From: Phyto melanocephala
Lineage: Eukaryota; Arthropoda; Insecta; Diptera; Rhinophoridae
Reading direction: 5' to 3'
NCBI GenBank assembly: GCA_941918925.1
Contig: OW799234.1
Coordinates: forward strand, 76,032,543 to 76,096,542
Length of the DNA: 64,000 nucleotides
Part shown: positions 46,152 through 58,630 of the stretch, piece by piece
How the letters are laid out: each line of letters begins with the position of its first letter
Numbering within the stretch: position 1 is the first letter of the stretch
Translations under genes and position numbers: made by a program
The notes under the pieces: model-generated
Told to the model about the DNA's origin: nothing
Seen by the model: only the letters and a program-made list of their open reading frames with translations
Databases searched by the model: none

Positions 46152-46337
46152 ATGGAGAGCTTCAAAAAAATTAACGACGAAGCCTCGAAAAAGAAAGACA
46201 GATTTATTTCGGATGACACTCCAATGGATAGGGAAAATGTAGACGTAATGAATGTGAGTGCTCCGGTAGAAACGTTTATTACGAATGCAGGAGGCATAAA
46301 CTGCGGGGTAAATTTAAAACTAAAATTTTCAAAATAG
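46152..46337 (+). CDS. unrecognised 61-codon open frame
   Basis: Begins M-E-S-F-K-K-I-N-D-E-A-S-K-K-K-D-R and has a mixed, hydrophilic composition (D-D-T-P-M-D-R-E-N-V-D-V-M-N-V) unlike the Phe/Ile/Lys-rich chance frames around it. No domain, splice structure or upstream coding exon is evident, and a stop lies just upstream of the ATG. It could be an exon, a gene relic or a transposon fragment. Confidence 0.25.
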   Translation: MESFKKINDEASKKKDRFISDDTPMDRENVDVMNVSAPVETFITNAGGINCGVNLKLKFSK

Positions 46338-46668
46338 TAGAACATCTTCGGCAATTATGATGCGAAGCAAACAGCTGAAATTTTAACTTTTATACAAATG
46401 ATTTATTTTATTAATTTATTTTCTTTAGAAAAAAACAAAAAATTTTAAAAAAAGTCGTTAAATCAAAAACAATGACAACGTTTTATAGGAAAATAATTAA
46501 ATTTTCTAACACGTCTGTTTTAATATCGTAATCTTCGGGCCATAATATTGTCTAGATTTAGGAGATATTAAAAATATACCAATGAATTGGATAACATCCG
46601 TGTGTACTTTAAACACCATAAGTATTGAAATAACACAAAAAAATATATTTTAACCAAACCTATTTATG

Positions 46669-47354
46669 CAAGAGTAGGTAAAAAAAATCGTGTCCTTCCA
46701 ACAACGAATAAAATGTAATTGTGTCCAAACGCATTGACGTAGAGTCATGAAATTTCAAATGTATATTTCCTGAGTAAAAAAGTATTTTTCCTCAAAAATT
46801 GCTTAAATCTATGAATTAGGAAAGAAGTTATGGATCAAAACGTATGAAAAGTTACACGGCGCAGTGCATTTTTCGGTATATTCAAAATTTAAATGTAATA
46901 AAACTGGCAAAATAGTATATATGATTCTGAAATTTTGCAACCATTGGTTTTTGGTCGAAGGCTTTGTACTAATGGAAAATAAATGTTACACACCCACTTT
47001 TACGCCCGCCTACCATATAATGCTTTATCTCAAATTCATATAATTTTTCTATGAATAAAGATTTTGAAAGAATAGAGGACTATATTGTAATATCTAAGTT
47101 GTATTTATTAGCAGAAACTTTATTGACACGCCTACTTTAACATCCTCTTTCATTGAAAGACTAAATCTACTAAAATATTTTACTAACATATCGATGTTAT
47201 ACAAAGAAGGTGATACATATTTTAGTATAAAGAGATTATTCCATAGCGATTACTATTAATAAAAAAAATAATAAATTCTGAGCTCTAAAAGTACATCAAA
47301 TTGGTGGTGGGTATAAAAGATTCAGCACAGCCGAAAAAAGTGAATTTACTTGCT
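46669..47354 (-). mobile_element. DINE-like element, copy D4 (3' truncated)
   Basis: Contains AGAGTAGGTAAAAAAAATCG, GTGTCCTTCCAAC, one core unit (ACACCCACTTTTACGCCC) and the 5' end (GGTGGTGGGTATAAAAGATT, CAGCACAGCCGAA). The 3' terminal third is missing. At about 47190 the site occupied by MLE-A in D1, D2 and D6 is empty (GATGTTATACAAAGAAGG). Confidence 0.8.
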
Positions 47355-47734
47355 TTAAATCGAATGTATACAGGAAAAATCCCATAAAATGTTCAAAGCT
47401 TAAAACAATATCAACCATTGACTGCAATTGGCCTGTCGAGCCAATAGGAGATCATTTGACCGATGTAATTCTTCATTTTAAACTGTAACCTATTTGTTAT
47501 AAACTGAAATAAAAATATTTTTAATATCTCAAAAAAACAATCTCTTTTATTAAAATTAAAATGACTTAAAGCTATGAAATTTTACTTCCGTTTGTAAATG
47601 TTAGGAAAAAGAATTGTCAGTAAGATTTAGTGCTTTGGTGTTAGCTTCAAATTGATCTTGCAAACAATTTTCAAACATTTACTGGGAATTTGGCCTTCCA
47701 ATAGCGATTCATTCTGGAACATTTCTAATTGATG

Positions 47735-47850
47735 AGTATGATACCCCTTACAGGTCTGTGAGCTGGTTTCAACCAACATACAGACAGATAGAGACAGACA
47801 TAATTCAATAAACTTCTCTATTCATAAGGTTTCCGAAAATGTGTACTTCA
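47735..47850 (+). mobile_element. DINE-like fragment (second subfamily)
   Basis: CAACCAACATACAGACAGAT, then ATTCAATAAACTTCTCTATT and CATAAGGTTTCCGAAAATGT match the core of the copy at 60803-61636. Confidence 0.65.
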
Positions 47851-48049
47851 TCTGCTCCCAAATAAATATTTTAGAAATTAGAAAATGTTGCCACATGTGA
47901 AGAGTATAAAACAAGCGAAAAGTTTTGAATAATTCATTGGCACGTTTTTATTTTATATGGAACAAATGAAATGTTTAAAAGTTAAAAAAAAACGTTAAAA
48001 AAAAATAAATAAATAAAAGTACCAAAAATAGTCACAATTATTACAACTT

Positions 48050-50045
48050 ATGTGCGCGAATTTAAACGAGTGTCTGATTCTTATTATTATTTTTTTGCGG
48101 AGTAACTATAACAATTTAAATTTTTTTTTCTATTTTTATATATTAATCATGGAATATTTTGAATATTGTGTTCCAAAAACAAAATTATTTATTAAAACTG
48201 GCCCTCCATGGAAATCTAAACAGTTGTCAAATCTGAAAAATATTAAAAGCAAATGGTTTAAAAAAGTTTAAAAGTCTGGCTTACATATTGATTATGCTAA
48301 ATATACTGTTTCCCGTGCTGATTACGTTTCAGTGAATACGTTGCTTTACAAAAATTATATTAATACCATGAAACACAATTTCATTAATGATCCTAAGTCA
48401 TTTTATAAATTCGTTAATTCTAAGCAAAAAACCAACTGGTTACCCAAACTCTATCAAATATTTAAATTCTGATTCTAGTGATAATTTAATAACAAGTAAT
48501 TTATTTGCCAACTTCTTTTCAACAACGTATTCTGATGTACAATACAAAAACAATTCGTACCCATACAAAATTGCTGAAAGTCAACCAAAACAACTCACTC
48601 CAATCGTCACTTCACAGATTTTATCAGCCATAGAGAGCACAAAATTGTCCTTTAATAGTAGTCCGGATGGTATACCCAACTGTGCTTTAAAACATTGCGC
48701 AAATGCACTTGCTACTCCACTTGCAATTATATACAATAATTCAATAAAACTTGGTTATTTCCCCCAGTTTTGGAAGGACACCTTTATAATTCCGCTTTTT
48801 AAATCCGGTAATAAATCGAACGTAACGAACTATAGAGGTATTGCAAAGCTTAGTGCAATTCCAAAACTTTTTGAAAAATGTATTATGGATAATATATGCC
48901 ATCAAATATCATCTCTTCTATCTCATCATCAACACGGTTGCAGAAAAGGCTGCTCGATACTAACTATCCTTTTGGAACTTACCACTCTTGTTCATAATGG
49001 TTTTAATAATAAACAATTGATAGATGTTATCTATACTGACTTCATTAAGGCTTTTGATCAAGTTAATCATGATATGTTTCTACACAAGCTTAATCTTATG
49101 GGATTCACGATAAACACTTTGAATTGGATAAAGTCATACCTAACAGGTCGTAAGCAGTGTGTTCTTTTTAACAATGTGACTTCTTATAATGTTGCAGTAA
49201 AATCTGGTGTTCCTCAAGGTAGCCATTTGGGTCCTATTTTATTTTCGCTCTTTATAAATGATTTGCCAACTGCAATCGAATTTTGCAAAGTTTTAATGTA
49301 TGCTGATGACGTAAGGGTTTTTCTTAGTTACAAGAATATTCAGGATGGAACTCAGTTACAACATGATTTGAATAAATTTCTCGAATGGTGCAATATTAAT
49401 TTAATGACACTCATCCTAAAACAATTCAAACATATAAGATTCTCAAGAAATTGGAATGCTGGTTGTCTCTTTTTTCTGGGTGGTTATCAACTTGAACTGG
49501 TTTCGGAGTTTTTGGATCTAGGCGTTCTTTTTGACCCTAAACTAAATTTCAATATACTTATGATGGTGAATAAGTCTCATGGTGTTCTAGTTTTTATAAA
49601 ACGTTGGGCTAAAGAGTTTCCGGAATCACAAATAACTGTATGGTTGTACTCATCATTAGTAAGACCTATTCTTGAATTCGGATCTATTATTTGGGATCCT
49701 TATACCAATTTTCAGAAGGATCGAATTGAATGTGTTCAAAAACAATTCCTTCTATTTTGTTTAGGTCATACAACATGGGATCCTGATAGAAACATTCTGC
49801 CGTACACAACTAGAATTGCTACGATTAAGTTGCCAACGTTAGAAAGTAGACGAATTATGCTTAATGTAACTTTTATGGTGAATTTATTAAATGGTTGTGT
49901 TAATTCTGAATTTTTGCCGAGTAATATCAACTTTAATGTTCCACTTAGAGCTACTCGGAATTTCACTCCTCTTTATACATATAAATTAAAAAAGTACCAA
50001 AATAAAGTTTTTACCCCTTTTTGCCTCTTAGGTGTTGAATATTAA
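48050..50045 (+). pseudogene. non-LTR retrotransposon RT pseudogene (LINE copy 1)
   Basis: The left part (to about 48440) encodes the region before RT (T-G-P-P-W-K-S-K-Q-L, P-K-S-F-Y-K-F-V-N-S-K-Q) with a TAA near 48269 and a frameshift in an A-run near 48430. From there a long open frame to 50045 holds N-Y-R-G-I-A-K-L-S, Y-T-D-F-I-K-A-F-D-Q-V-N-H-D (motif A, Asp present), S-G-V-P-Q-G-S-H-L-G-P-I-L-F (motif B) and M-Y-A-D-D-V-R-V-F (motif C, about 49297). R-P-I-L-E-F-G-S-I-I-W-D-P follows. Compared with the copy at 55910, about 45 C-terminal residues and the 3' tail are missing. There is no endonuclease domain (5' truncated). The style resembles the CR1/Jockey group; the exact clade is uncertain. 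Confidence 0.88.
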
Positions 50046-51383
50046 AAAGGCCCTTCATATATTAGGCAGTATTTTAAGTAAATAACCCAGTCAGAAATTC
50101 AGTAATATTACTCTTTTACATATAATATTTGATATTTTAACAACTATAAGATATGGAAACGTAAATAATATAAAAATATAAAACTTTTTCACAAATCTTT
50201 AATAGTCGTTGTTGTAATCATGAGATTGTATATCTAAAGCTAACTTTTTTACGTTTTTTTTTAATTTCACAATACTGTATAATACGCCCATATACATTAA
50301 ATAGTGTTTGTTATTTTATGTTTAAGTGTACATGCATATAGTATATAAGTATATAAACATTAAAGTGTCTACCAACATATACAGCTTAAGATCGCTACAA
50401 CAAAAAAATTTGTCAAGCAAAACTAAAAAATCGTTACAACGCTAATTTGTTTCTACTTGAATATTGTCAAGCAAAGTTTTACATAGCATTAATAGTTACA
50501 AATTATTTAAAGACTATAGGAGTTATATAAAATAGAAAAAGTAGCTTTATTCTAAATTAATAAATAAAAAGTTAAAGTTAACTGTTCATAGAGTAATCGA
50601 AAAAGTAAAATTTATTTGAAAATAATAGGTTCTTTATATTTCGAATTTTCAAATTGGACTATATGTTATACCGGGTTTTGACTGTATATTTATATATTAA
50701 AAGTGCGTAAACTTAAGTGTAACTTTAAACTTTGTGCAGCAGTGCGTAAATACAATGATTCAAAATGCGAATAAAGCAGCAAAACAGGCCATATGTATGT
50801 ATGTGTGAATATAGATAACCATACGCGATTATAATTCAGACCCAAAACACGTACTTGCAAAAATAAACAACAATACCGTACCAATAACTTAACTTGGAAA
50901 GTAATAGCAACAAGAAAGACTGTAATATAAGATAAACATAATTGTTTTTCTAAAAACCCTAAGTTTGCTGTTCGCATACACATCCACACACTAATAAATA
51001 TCAACAACAAGAACCACTAGAACTAATAAAAGTGAATATAACAATTACAACAATAACACAAAATACTTGACTTGTGAACGAAAAATAATATTTCATCATA
51101 CAACAAAAGTATGAATTTTTCTATTAACAAAACGCCAAAATTCCTAATGTGTGTTGAGATGAGAAAAATAGTTCTAGCATGAACTTGTTTGGTTTTAAGT
51201 AGAACAGAGATAATAGACCTTTAATCGATTACATATTCGAATAAATCTCTTCGTATAGAAGAATTAAAAATAAAAAAAAAAATTAACTCAAGCCAGAAAT
51301 AAATAATAAATAAAATATTGTCATTCAAAGATATGTAAAAATTGCACAGTTGACATTTGCCAAAATTAGAGATATTATATAAA
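50046..51383. other. no recognised feature
   Basis: A+T-rich; no motif found. The 106-codon minus-strand frame at 50690-51010 looks like chance. Confidence 0.4.
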
Positions 51384-51753
51384 TTTGAGATAAAGCGGTA
51401 TATGGGAGGTGACACCTTAATTTTTCGTTACTACAGGTTTTTCGATTAAATTGTTCGACTGCAAAATGTCATAATCTTACATTTAATTTTGTCAGTTTCA
51501 TTATGTTAATTTATATAACCCGATTTAACCTATTTTCAAACCCTATGCATAAGAAATATTCTGAGAAAATTTGAGCCCCCTAACTTTATCGGTTCAAGCG
51601 TTATCGGGTTTTTAACAGACGGACAGACGGACAGACGGGCTTAGCTAGATCGTCCTAAAATACAACCAAGACTCAGAAAATATACACTTTATGGGGTCTT
51701 AAACAAAATGAATATACTCCCATACCATTTTTCTGATGGTGGGTACAAAAAGC
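51384..51753 (+). mobile_element. DINE-like 3' fragment, copy D5
   Basis: Has GCGGTATATGGGAGGTG, GAGCCCCCTAACTTTATCGG, a CAGACGGACAGACGGACAGA run, GCTTAGCTAGATCGTC, CTTTATGGGGTC, and the 3' hairpin region ending GGTGGGTACAAAAAG. The 5' half is absent. Confidence 0.8.
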
Positions 51754-54149
51754 TTGGCACTACTTGTGAATGCTAGAAAAACAACAATCTTCTGATTGGA
51801 TATGAAAACCTTATTAATATACCTTGTCAGAGACCTTTAAATTTTTTTAAAAAATTTTATTTAGTTATTTAGTTTGTTTTTAAAAAAGTACAAGACATAT
51901 ATTAAAAATTTCACCAACGAAATAACATACACGACTATATTATAAGTTTTCAATAAAATAAAGTTCAAATGAAATCTATTGGTACAAATAAGGATTTGTA
52001 GGAAAAGTGTTTCACACTCAACCAATATTTACTAGTGACAATTGTGCAAATAAAGAGATATTTCATACACAAAGAGGAGTCTATCTCCACAATTCAGCCA
52101 TAACAAATAATGAGAGCTCCTCAAAAATTAACTCTTTCTATGAGATACATAGTAAAAGAGAAATTTTGTCAAAACTGTCTGCATGTACCCACAATAAACT
52201 TATTATTATGCTACGTAAAGCTTTTCCCGGAGTTTTTCTTTATCTGCTAATAAGAAAAGCTTTAGCATTCAACATGTTTATGTTGCCTAAATGCTTCTTA
52301 CTATATACAAAAACACTTACGCACACACGCACCCACACATACACACACACACACTAAAACCAATAAATAAACACACACTTAAATAAAATGAAATACTTTT
52401 GGCATTTTACATGCATCAAGTGAAAATCAGTTTTTCCCGGGTATTCGCTAAGTAACGTTGTCAGTGTTTTTTTAAAGCGGCACAAAATTCAAATTTAGGA
52501 ATTTGGATCCAAAAAAAAAAAATAACAAAACAAGCAGTTTAAAAATTAAGTTAAAATTAAAGAAAAATATATTAAAAAAATAAATTATTTAGAAAAGTGT
52601 CTAAAGGAATCGATATAAATATATATTAATAATCTGAATACAAAAATTCTAAAATAAAAGCAAATAGTGCTTGATTGTGTGTTTCTAACTGTGTCTATTG
52701 TCTAAAAGTTTCAAGTGTTTTTGAGGGCACATCTTCAACATCAGCAACTACAAAAGTAAAATCACAATGGGAATATTATTTTCTCATTTTACTTGAAGGA
52801 TAAAAAGTTGTATTAAAAGGTACGACATATTTTCTTTTGTTTTGTTTTTTCTACCAGCAAAAGGATTTTGTCAACAAATAGATTAAGGTGGGAGTGTTTT
52901 TAGAAAAGTATTAAAATTTGTATCTGTTTGTTAACTTGTTGAAAGACATATGTACATACAAACATACATATTAATTACGATTTAAAATATGAAACGACAA
53001 CAAAAATAAATGAACGCCATAAAAATAGAAAGAAAAAAATCATTTAACTTTTAATTATCTCTCCCATTATTTTCTAACACATGTGCGGTTTTTTATTCGC
53101 ATTTCTGTTACGGGTGCTGATAAGGCAGCGTGCGTACATAAATACATACTCTTGACATTTTATATTTTTTACGTTCTTATATATTTAAGTTTAATAAAAA
53201 GGCTACCTATTTATTCGCTTGCATGGCCTGTCGAATCAATAACTAAGTACATAATAAAGTGATTGTTTAAAAACTGAACAAGACGTTAGTAAAATCATTT
53301 AACTTGTTAAGTCAGTTTTGAAGTAAATGTAAAAAATATTTTCAAATAAAGGCAATACACTTTTGAAACTTATATTATTTCCAACAAAATTTATTAAAAC
53401 GAACACAAAATTGGTTTAAAAAATTAATTAAGTTCAGTTAACCGGAGTTTAAGTCACCATTAAATAGTGAAAATGTCTTATCAACATTGAATTTATTCAG
53501 TGTTATTATATTTATATTTTTTTTTTGTTTTTCTAAAATGCTTCAGCAGCTAAAGGAATTTTTTAGTGTTTATTAAAAGCGTAATACGTAATATGTGGAT
53601 TTAAGTATAACACATTATTAAATAATGACAACATTTATTATCAACTTTTTTAATGTATCAAAGTTATTTAAATAAAACTCGTACGAAACTTCTGTTTGAA
53701 AAATATTTTAATAACTTAAAATTTTGTTATAAACCTAGCTCTATAGGTTTTTTTAATAGTACTTTCAAAAAGAGTGCTGATGGTAATTTTAGCTGCTTCG
53801 AAACAGTGTAATGCAAAAAACAATCACTCTTAGAAAAAATTTAAAACAACTTTATGCGTAACAATTACGTACATTTTTATCTATTCTGTACAGTAAATCC
53901 TTAAAATTGTTTAAAGAATTTTACCAAGCCCCTAAACGTATGCTATTAAAAATTAATTGGTTCTTGTGGAAAAGGTAAAAAAATTGTTATGAAGACAAAC
54001 ACGAACAATATCTAAAAAAAGCTTTAAAAAGTTTTCGTTATTTAATATAACAATTCTAGTTTTAGTTAATTTTGTTAAGGTTGAACATGTTTTCTATTTA
54101 CAGTCTGAAAAACGAAAGATAGCTTATTACTTTATTTAAAACTATTTTA
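51754..54149. other. no clear gene; contains a (CA)n tract
   Basis: A CA/GCAC microsatellite lies at about 52317-52356, inside the 116-codon chance frame 52007-52357. The stretch 52430-52830 is less obviously repetitive but has no coding frame that I can support. Confidence 0.4.
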
Positions 54150-55204
54150 ACTATTCCCTTCACACGACAGTTTAAGAAGGTATATACAGGTTTGTCATTC
54201 CGTGTGAAATTTCTACAGTTTTCATTTCGGACCCCATAAAGTATATATATATTTTCTGAAAGCTTCTGAAAATGGGAGTCAATTAAGCATTATCCATCTG
54301 TCCATCTGACCGTCTGTCCGTGTATGTATGTATGTTGAAAACTTTTTGAAGCCCCTCTACATGGCCAAAACTTGTGTAAGGTACTCAAATATCAGAAATC
54401 TTTGGGAGCAGACAGGTATTGAAAACCAGCATAAGTTTCCAATAACTATCTAAGATATGAGAAAATAAACACGAAAGCCTCTTTTTTCGCTTATTTTTAC
54501 TACAAAAATTAAAACTTTCCGGTCCTCGGATAATTTATATTTACTATTTAGAGATTTGGTATGCCACTGGAGATTTTAATGACAAATTTAGATAAATTGG
54601 TCACTAATTGGTAAAGTTATTGGCAAAAATTATTTGAAAAAATATATACTTTAAAAAATATATTTTTTTTAATCCCCTAAATAATTCTTCAACACACTTA
54701 AGATACCAAATTATACGCCGTAATCTCAGCAATAAAGTCTAAGATAAACTAACAAATCGGTTTGACACCAACTGAGATATAAGCAGCAAAGTACAACTGC
54801 CAATATGCGTATCAAATCAAAGGATTTAAATATTTAAATATACTTAGTTATAGATATAGTTAGAAAAAAATTCAAGATGGCCTCCTTGATTTAATGGCGA
54901 ATATATGAGTAAAATAAAGTTTTTTCAACATTGTCCACTTTAACCCCCACAAAATTAATATCCAAAAAAAGCGCTCGACCAGCTCTTCTAAGCCCATCAA
55001 TATGGATATTAAATGAAAGTGCTTGACTAGTAGAATACATTAAAAATTCAACAAAATTCGGAAATAATAAAAATAATAGAAAATATCATATGGCATGAAA
55101 TCTAAAATCTAGACTAAACTACGTTGTGGTCATTATATCTATGTATATGACGGTGAAGGGTATTATCAAAATCGACACGGCCACATATAGCATTCTAACT
55201 TGTT
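54150..55204 (-). mobile_element. DINE-like element, second subfamily, near full length
   Basis: On the + strand: CCCTTCACACGACAG, AGGTATATACAGGTTTGTCA, TTTTCATTTCGGACCCCATA and GTCCATCTGACCGTCTGTCC. At the other end GACGGTGAAGGGTATTATCA and CGACACGGCCACATATAGCA, then AACTTGTTT. Same plan as 25706-26590. Confidence 0.8.
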
Positions 55205-55220
55205 TATACTCAGTCTTTTT

Positions 55221-55434
55221 TATTAGCAAAAACTATATTGGCACGCCTACTTTCATTGAAAGACTAAATTTACATTTATTTAAAACATTTTACTAGCATA
55301 TCGAAGTGATACATATTTTAGTATAAAGAGATTATTTCATAGCGATTACTTTTAATAACAAAATAATTCTGAGCTATAAAAAAACATTAAATTGGTGGTG
55401 GCCGAATATAGTGCTCTTACTAGTTGCTGATGTT
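55221..55434 (-). mobile_element. DINE-like 5' fragment, copy D7
   Basis: TTGGCACGCCTACTTTCATT, GTGATACATATTTTAGTATA and GGTGGTGGCCGAATATAGTG, then CTCTTACTAGTTG. A small deletion joins CATATCGAAGT to GATACATA, removing the MLE-A site. The 5' hairpin is also shortened. Confidence 0.75.
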
Positions 55435-55874
55435 TAATATAATAATTTTTGAAATTATTTCTGATTCACAAGATTTTCTGGGATATATAGGGACTTCTGT
55501 TTCAACGCTTTTTTATACCCGCCACCAAAAAAATGGTGGAGGTATATTCATTTTGTCATTCCGTTTGTAACACATCGAAATATCCATTTTAGACCCCATA
55601 AAGTATATATATTCTGAAACAGGGTTTGATTTGATGACGATCTAGCTATGTCCGTCCGTCTGTCCGTCTGTTGAAAGCACGATAGAGGTCGCACCGAAAA
55701 AGCTAGGGGGCTCAAATTTTGCCAGAATCTTTCTTATAGACAAGGTTTGTTTGGTATTGAAAATGGGCTAAATAATAGGAAGAGAATTATAGCTCGAAAA
55801 CCAAGAGTAGGTCGAAAAAACCGTGTCCTTCGAACATCGAATAAAATGGAATTGTGTCCAAACGCATTAACGTT

Positions 55875-55877
<3 letters not shown>

Positions 55878-55909
<32 letters not shown>
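55878..55909. repeat. poly-T run (32 T) at a LINE 5' junction
   Basis: Uninterrupted T32 between the insertion edge and RT codons. The related copy has an ordinary coding sequence for A-N-F-F-S-T-T-Y-S at this point. Confidence 0.9.
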
Positions 55910-57516
55910 CAACAACCTACTCTAAAAAAGTATATAATAACATAACATCTTACCCGTTTAATATACCTCAATCATCTGGTGTACAATTCTCTTTTATTAC
56001 TTATAAAACGACTCTTTCAAATTTATTATCACTAAATAATTCGTTTAATGCTGGTCCAGATGAAATACCCAATTGCGTTCTAAAAAATTGTGCAGAAAAT
56101 TTATGTTACCCGCTTACTGCTATCTTTAACAAATCCATTAAATTAGGATACGTACCATTGATTTGGAAATTATCGTATATAATTCCGTTGTTTAAAAATG
56201 GAAGCAAAATTGAGATATCAAATTATCGTGGCATTGCTAAGCTGAGTGATATTCCCAAACTTTTTGAAAAAATTTTAACTGATAATTTATACTATCAAAT
56301 TTCTTCGATTTTGTCACCGTGCCAACATGGTTTTTGTAAACATCGCTCTACAACGACTAATATTTTGGAGCTAACTACTACAATAAATGATGGTTTTATA
56401 AATAATATGCAAACTGATGCTATCTACACAGATTTTAGTAAAGCTTTTGATAAGGTAAACCATGATCTCTTGCTTAACAAATTGTCATTAATGGGATTTA
56501 CGGATATGACAATAAAATGGTTAAGATCATACTTGTCTTTAAGAACTCAACAAGTTAAGTATGGAAGTGCTACGTCTAATGCTATCAAAGTTCCTTCTGG
56601 TGTTCCGCAAGGTAGCCACCTTGGTCCTATTTTATTTACCTTATTCATAAACGATCTACCTTCAGTTATTCAGCACTCTAAAGTTTTGATGTATGCCGAT
56701 GATGTCAAAATTTTTCGTTCTTCTAATAATCCCGAAGATCAACTTTTCCTTCAATCAGATATTGGCAAATTGGTGAATTGGTGTGAAATCAACTTAATGG
56801 AGCTGAATATAAAAAAATGTAAGCATATGCCCTTTTTCAGAATTAAGAAATTGGATTTATTTTATTGCATAAATGAGTGTAAACTTGATAGAGTTCTGAA
56901 TTTTCTTGATCTTGGTATTTTGCTTGATCACCAATTAAATTTTCGTGACCATATTTCTTTAATTGTTAACAAAGCAAATGGTGCACTTGGATTTATGAAG
57001 AGGTGGTGCAAGGAATTTCTAGATCCTTATATTACGAAACAATTATATTCATCGTTAGTTCGACCTATTCTTGAATATGGATCGATTATTTGGGATCCTT
57101 GCTATAATATTCATATTGATAGTATCGAGTCTGTACAAAAGAAGTTTTTAATATTTTGTCTTCGTGGCCTTGGATGGAATTCGTTTTTACTACCTTCATA
57201 CGAAAGCAGACTCTGTCTTATAAAATTACCAACTTTAAAAAGTCGTCGTTCAATGCTGAGTTTTTCTTTTGTGCTGGGCCTAATTCAAGGCGATATCGAC
57301 TCAGAATTCCTGCTAAGTAAAATATCTTTTAATGTTCCAACGAGACCAACTCGAAATTTCCGTTTTATTAACTTAAAATACTATAGAACCAACTATGCTA
57401 ATAATGATCCTCTTCGTCGTATATGTGAAAACTTTAATAATTATTATCACCTTATTGGCCTCAATGAAAGTAAAGAAATTGTTAAAAGAACTATCATTTT
57501 ATATTTAAATCGTTGA
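55910..57516 (+). CDS. reverse transcriptase (5'-truncated LINE ORF, open)
   Basis: Open to the stop at 57516. The full open frame reads back to 55747, but codons before 55874 are the D6 repeat and the next ~11 are poly-Phe from the T-run, so native protein begins at about S-T-T-Y-S. Motifs: N-Y-R-G-I-A-K-L-S-D-I-P-K-L-F-E, Q-H-G-F (finger/palm), Y-T-D-F-S-K-A-F-D-K-V-N-H-D (motif A), S-G-V-P-Q-G-S-H-L-G-P-I-L-F (motif B), M-Y-A-D-D-V-K-I-F (motif C, 56689-56715), E-Y-G-S-I-I-W-D-P. It ends I-I-L-Y-L-N-R. All RT catalytic Asp residues are present. There is no endonuclease domain, so it is dead on arrival. Close relative of 48050-50045. Confidence 0.9.
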
Positions 57517-58630
57517 ATTATTATAGAATATTATTTTATATATAACCTTAATTTTGTTTTGTTATTTTACATACTTTAGTCTGTAAGGATTATTATCTAT
57601 AGACAATAAATTAAATAAATAAATAAATAAACGTAGACTCATGAAACTTCGAATATATATTTCCTGAGTAAAAACAATATTTTTCCCCAAAATTATATTA
57701 GGAGAGGAGAGGAGTTATCGATCAAAATGTACGAAAATTTATACCGCACAGTGTATTTTTCGGTATATTTAAAAACAAAAGCGTCACAAAAGCAACAAAA
57801 TTTGATGTACGACTCTGAAATTTTGAACACTTTGTTTTTTGGTGAGGCGCTTTTTTGTGACGGAAAATCAATATGTCACGCCCACTTTTACGCCCACCTC
57901 CCATATAACGTTTTACCCAAAATTCATATAATTTCTCTATTAATAAAGATTTTGGAATAATAAAGGACTATATTGAAATGCCTTAGTTGTACTCATTAGC
58001 AAAAATAGCTTTGACATGCCTACTTTAACGCCCACTTTTCACGTTATCTACCGTTAATGAAATTTAAAAGCTCATAAAACCACCAAAATTAGAGGTATAA
58101 TGATAAAAATTGCTACGTATATCCCCCTAGGCAATGTCATTACCGTGCCAAATTAGGGTGCCACGCCCATTTTTACGCCCACCTTCCATATAACGTTTCA
58201 CCTACAATTCATATAATTTCTCTATTAATAAAGATTTTGGAATAATAAAGGGCTATATTGAAACATCTAAGTTGTACTTATTCGCAAAAATAACTTTGAC
58301 ACGCCTACTATAACGCCCACTTTTCACGTTATCTACCGTTAATAAAATTTAAAAGCTCATAAAACCGCCAAAATTAGAGGTCTGATGATCACATTTGCTA
58401 CGTATATCCTTCTAATCAATGTAATTGTTGTGCCAAAAAGTTTTCGTTTAAGTTAACGGTTTATCTTAAATTCATGTAATTTCTCTATTGACAAAGTTTT
58501 TGGGAAAATAAAGGACAATATTGAAATTTTTAAGTTGTATTTATTAGCAGAAACTACGCCTACTTTAACGCGTACTTTCACTAAAAGACCAAATTTACGA
58601 AAACATTTTACTATCATATCGAAGTTATTA

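Larger units (their letters stand above)
55874..57629 (+). mobile_element. 5'-truncated non-LTR retrotransposon (LINE copy 2) inside D6
   Basis: Flanked by AACGT at 55869-55873 and 57630-57634. Removing the element restores GCATTAACGTAGACTCATGA, matching D3 at about 33241. The 3' end is an (AAAT)n tail (57611-57629). The 5' junction is TTGA followed by 32 consecutive T, then RT coding sequence. Confidence 0.9.

Noticed and set aside
50690..51010. 106-codon minus-strand open frame with hydrophobic segments
   Set aside because: Low-complexity hydrophobic content is expected from this base composition. No start context, family motif or repeat copy supports it.
52007..52357. 116-codon plus-strand open frame
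   Set aside because: The end is a translated CA microsatellite and the rest has no motif or codon bias. Treated as chance.
52430..52830. Possible host 5' UTR exon with a donor-like AAAAGGTACGA
   Set aside because: No coding exon, promoter or partner splice site could be shown. A lone GT-type motif is not sufficient.
55747..55873. Apparent N-terminus of the LINE open frame
   Set aside because: These codons are the DINE-like repeat read antisense. The LINE begins only after the AACGT duplication.
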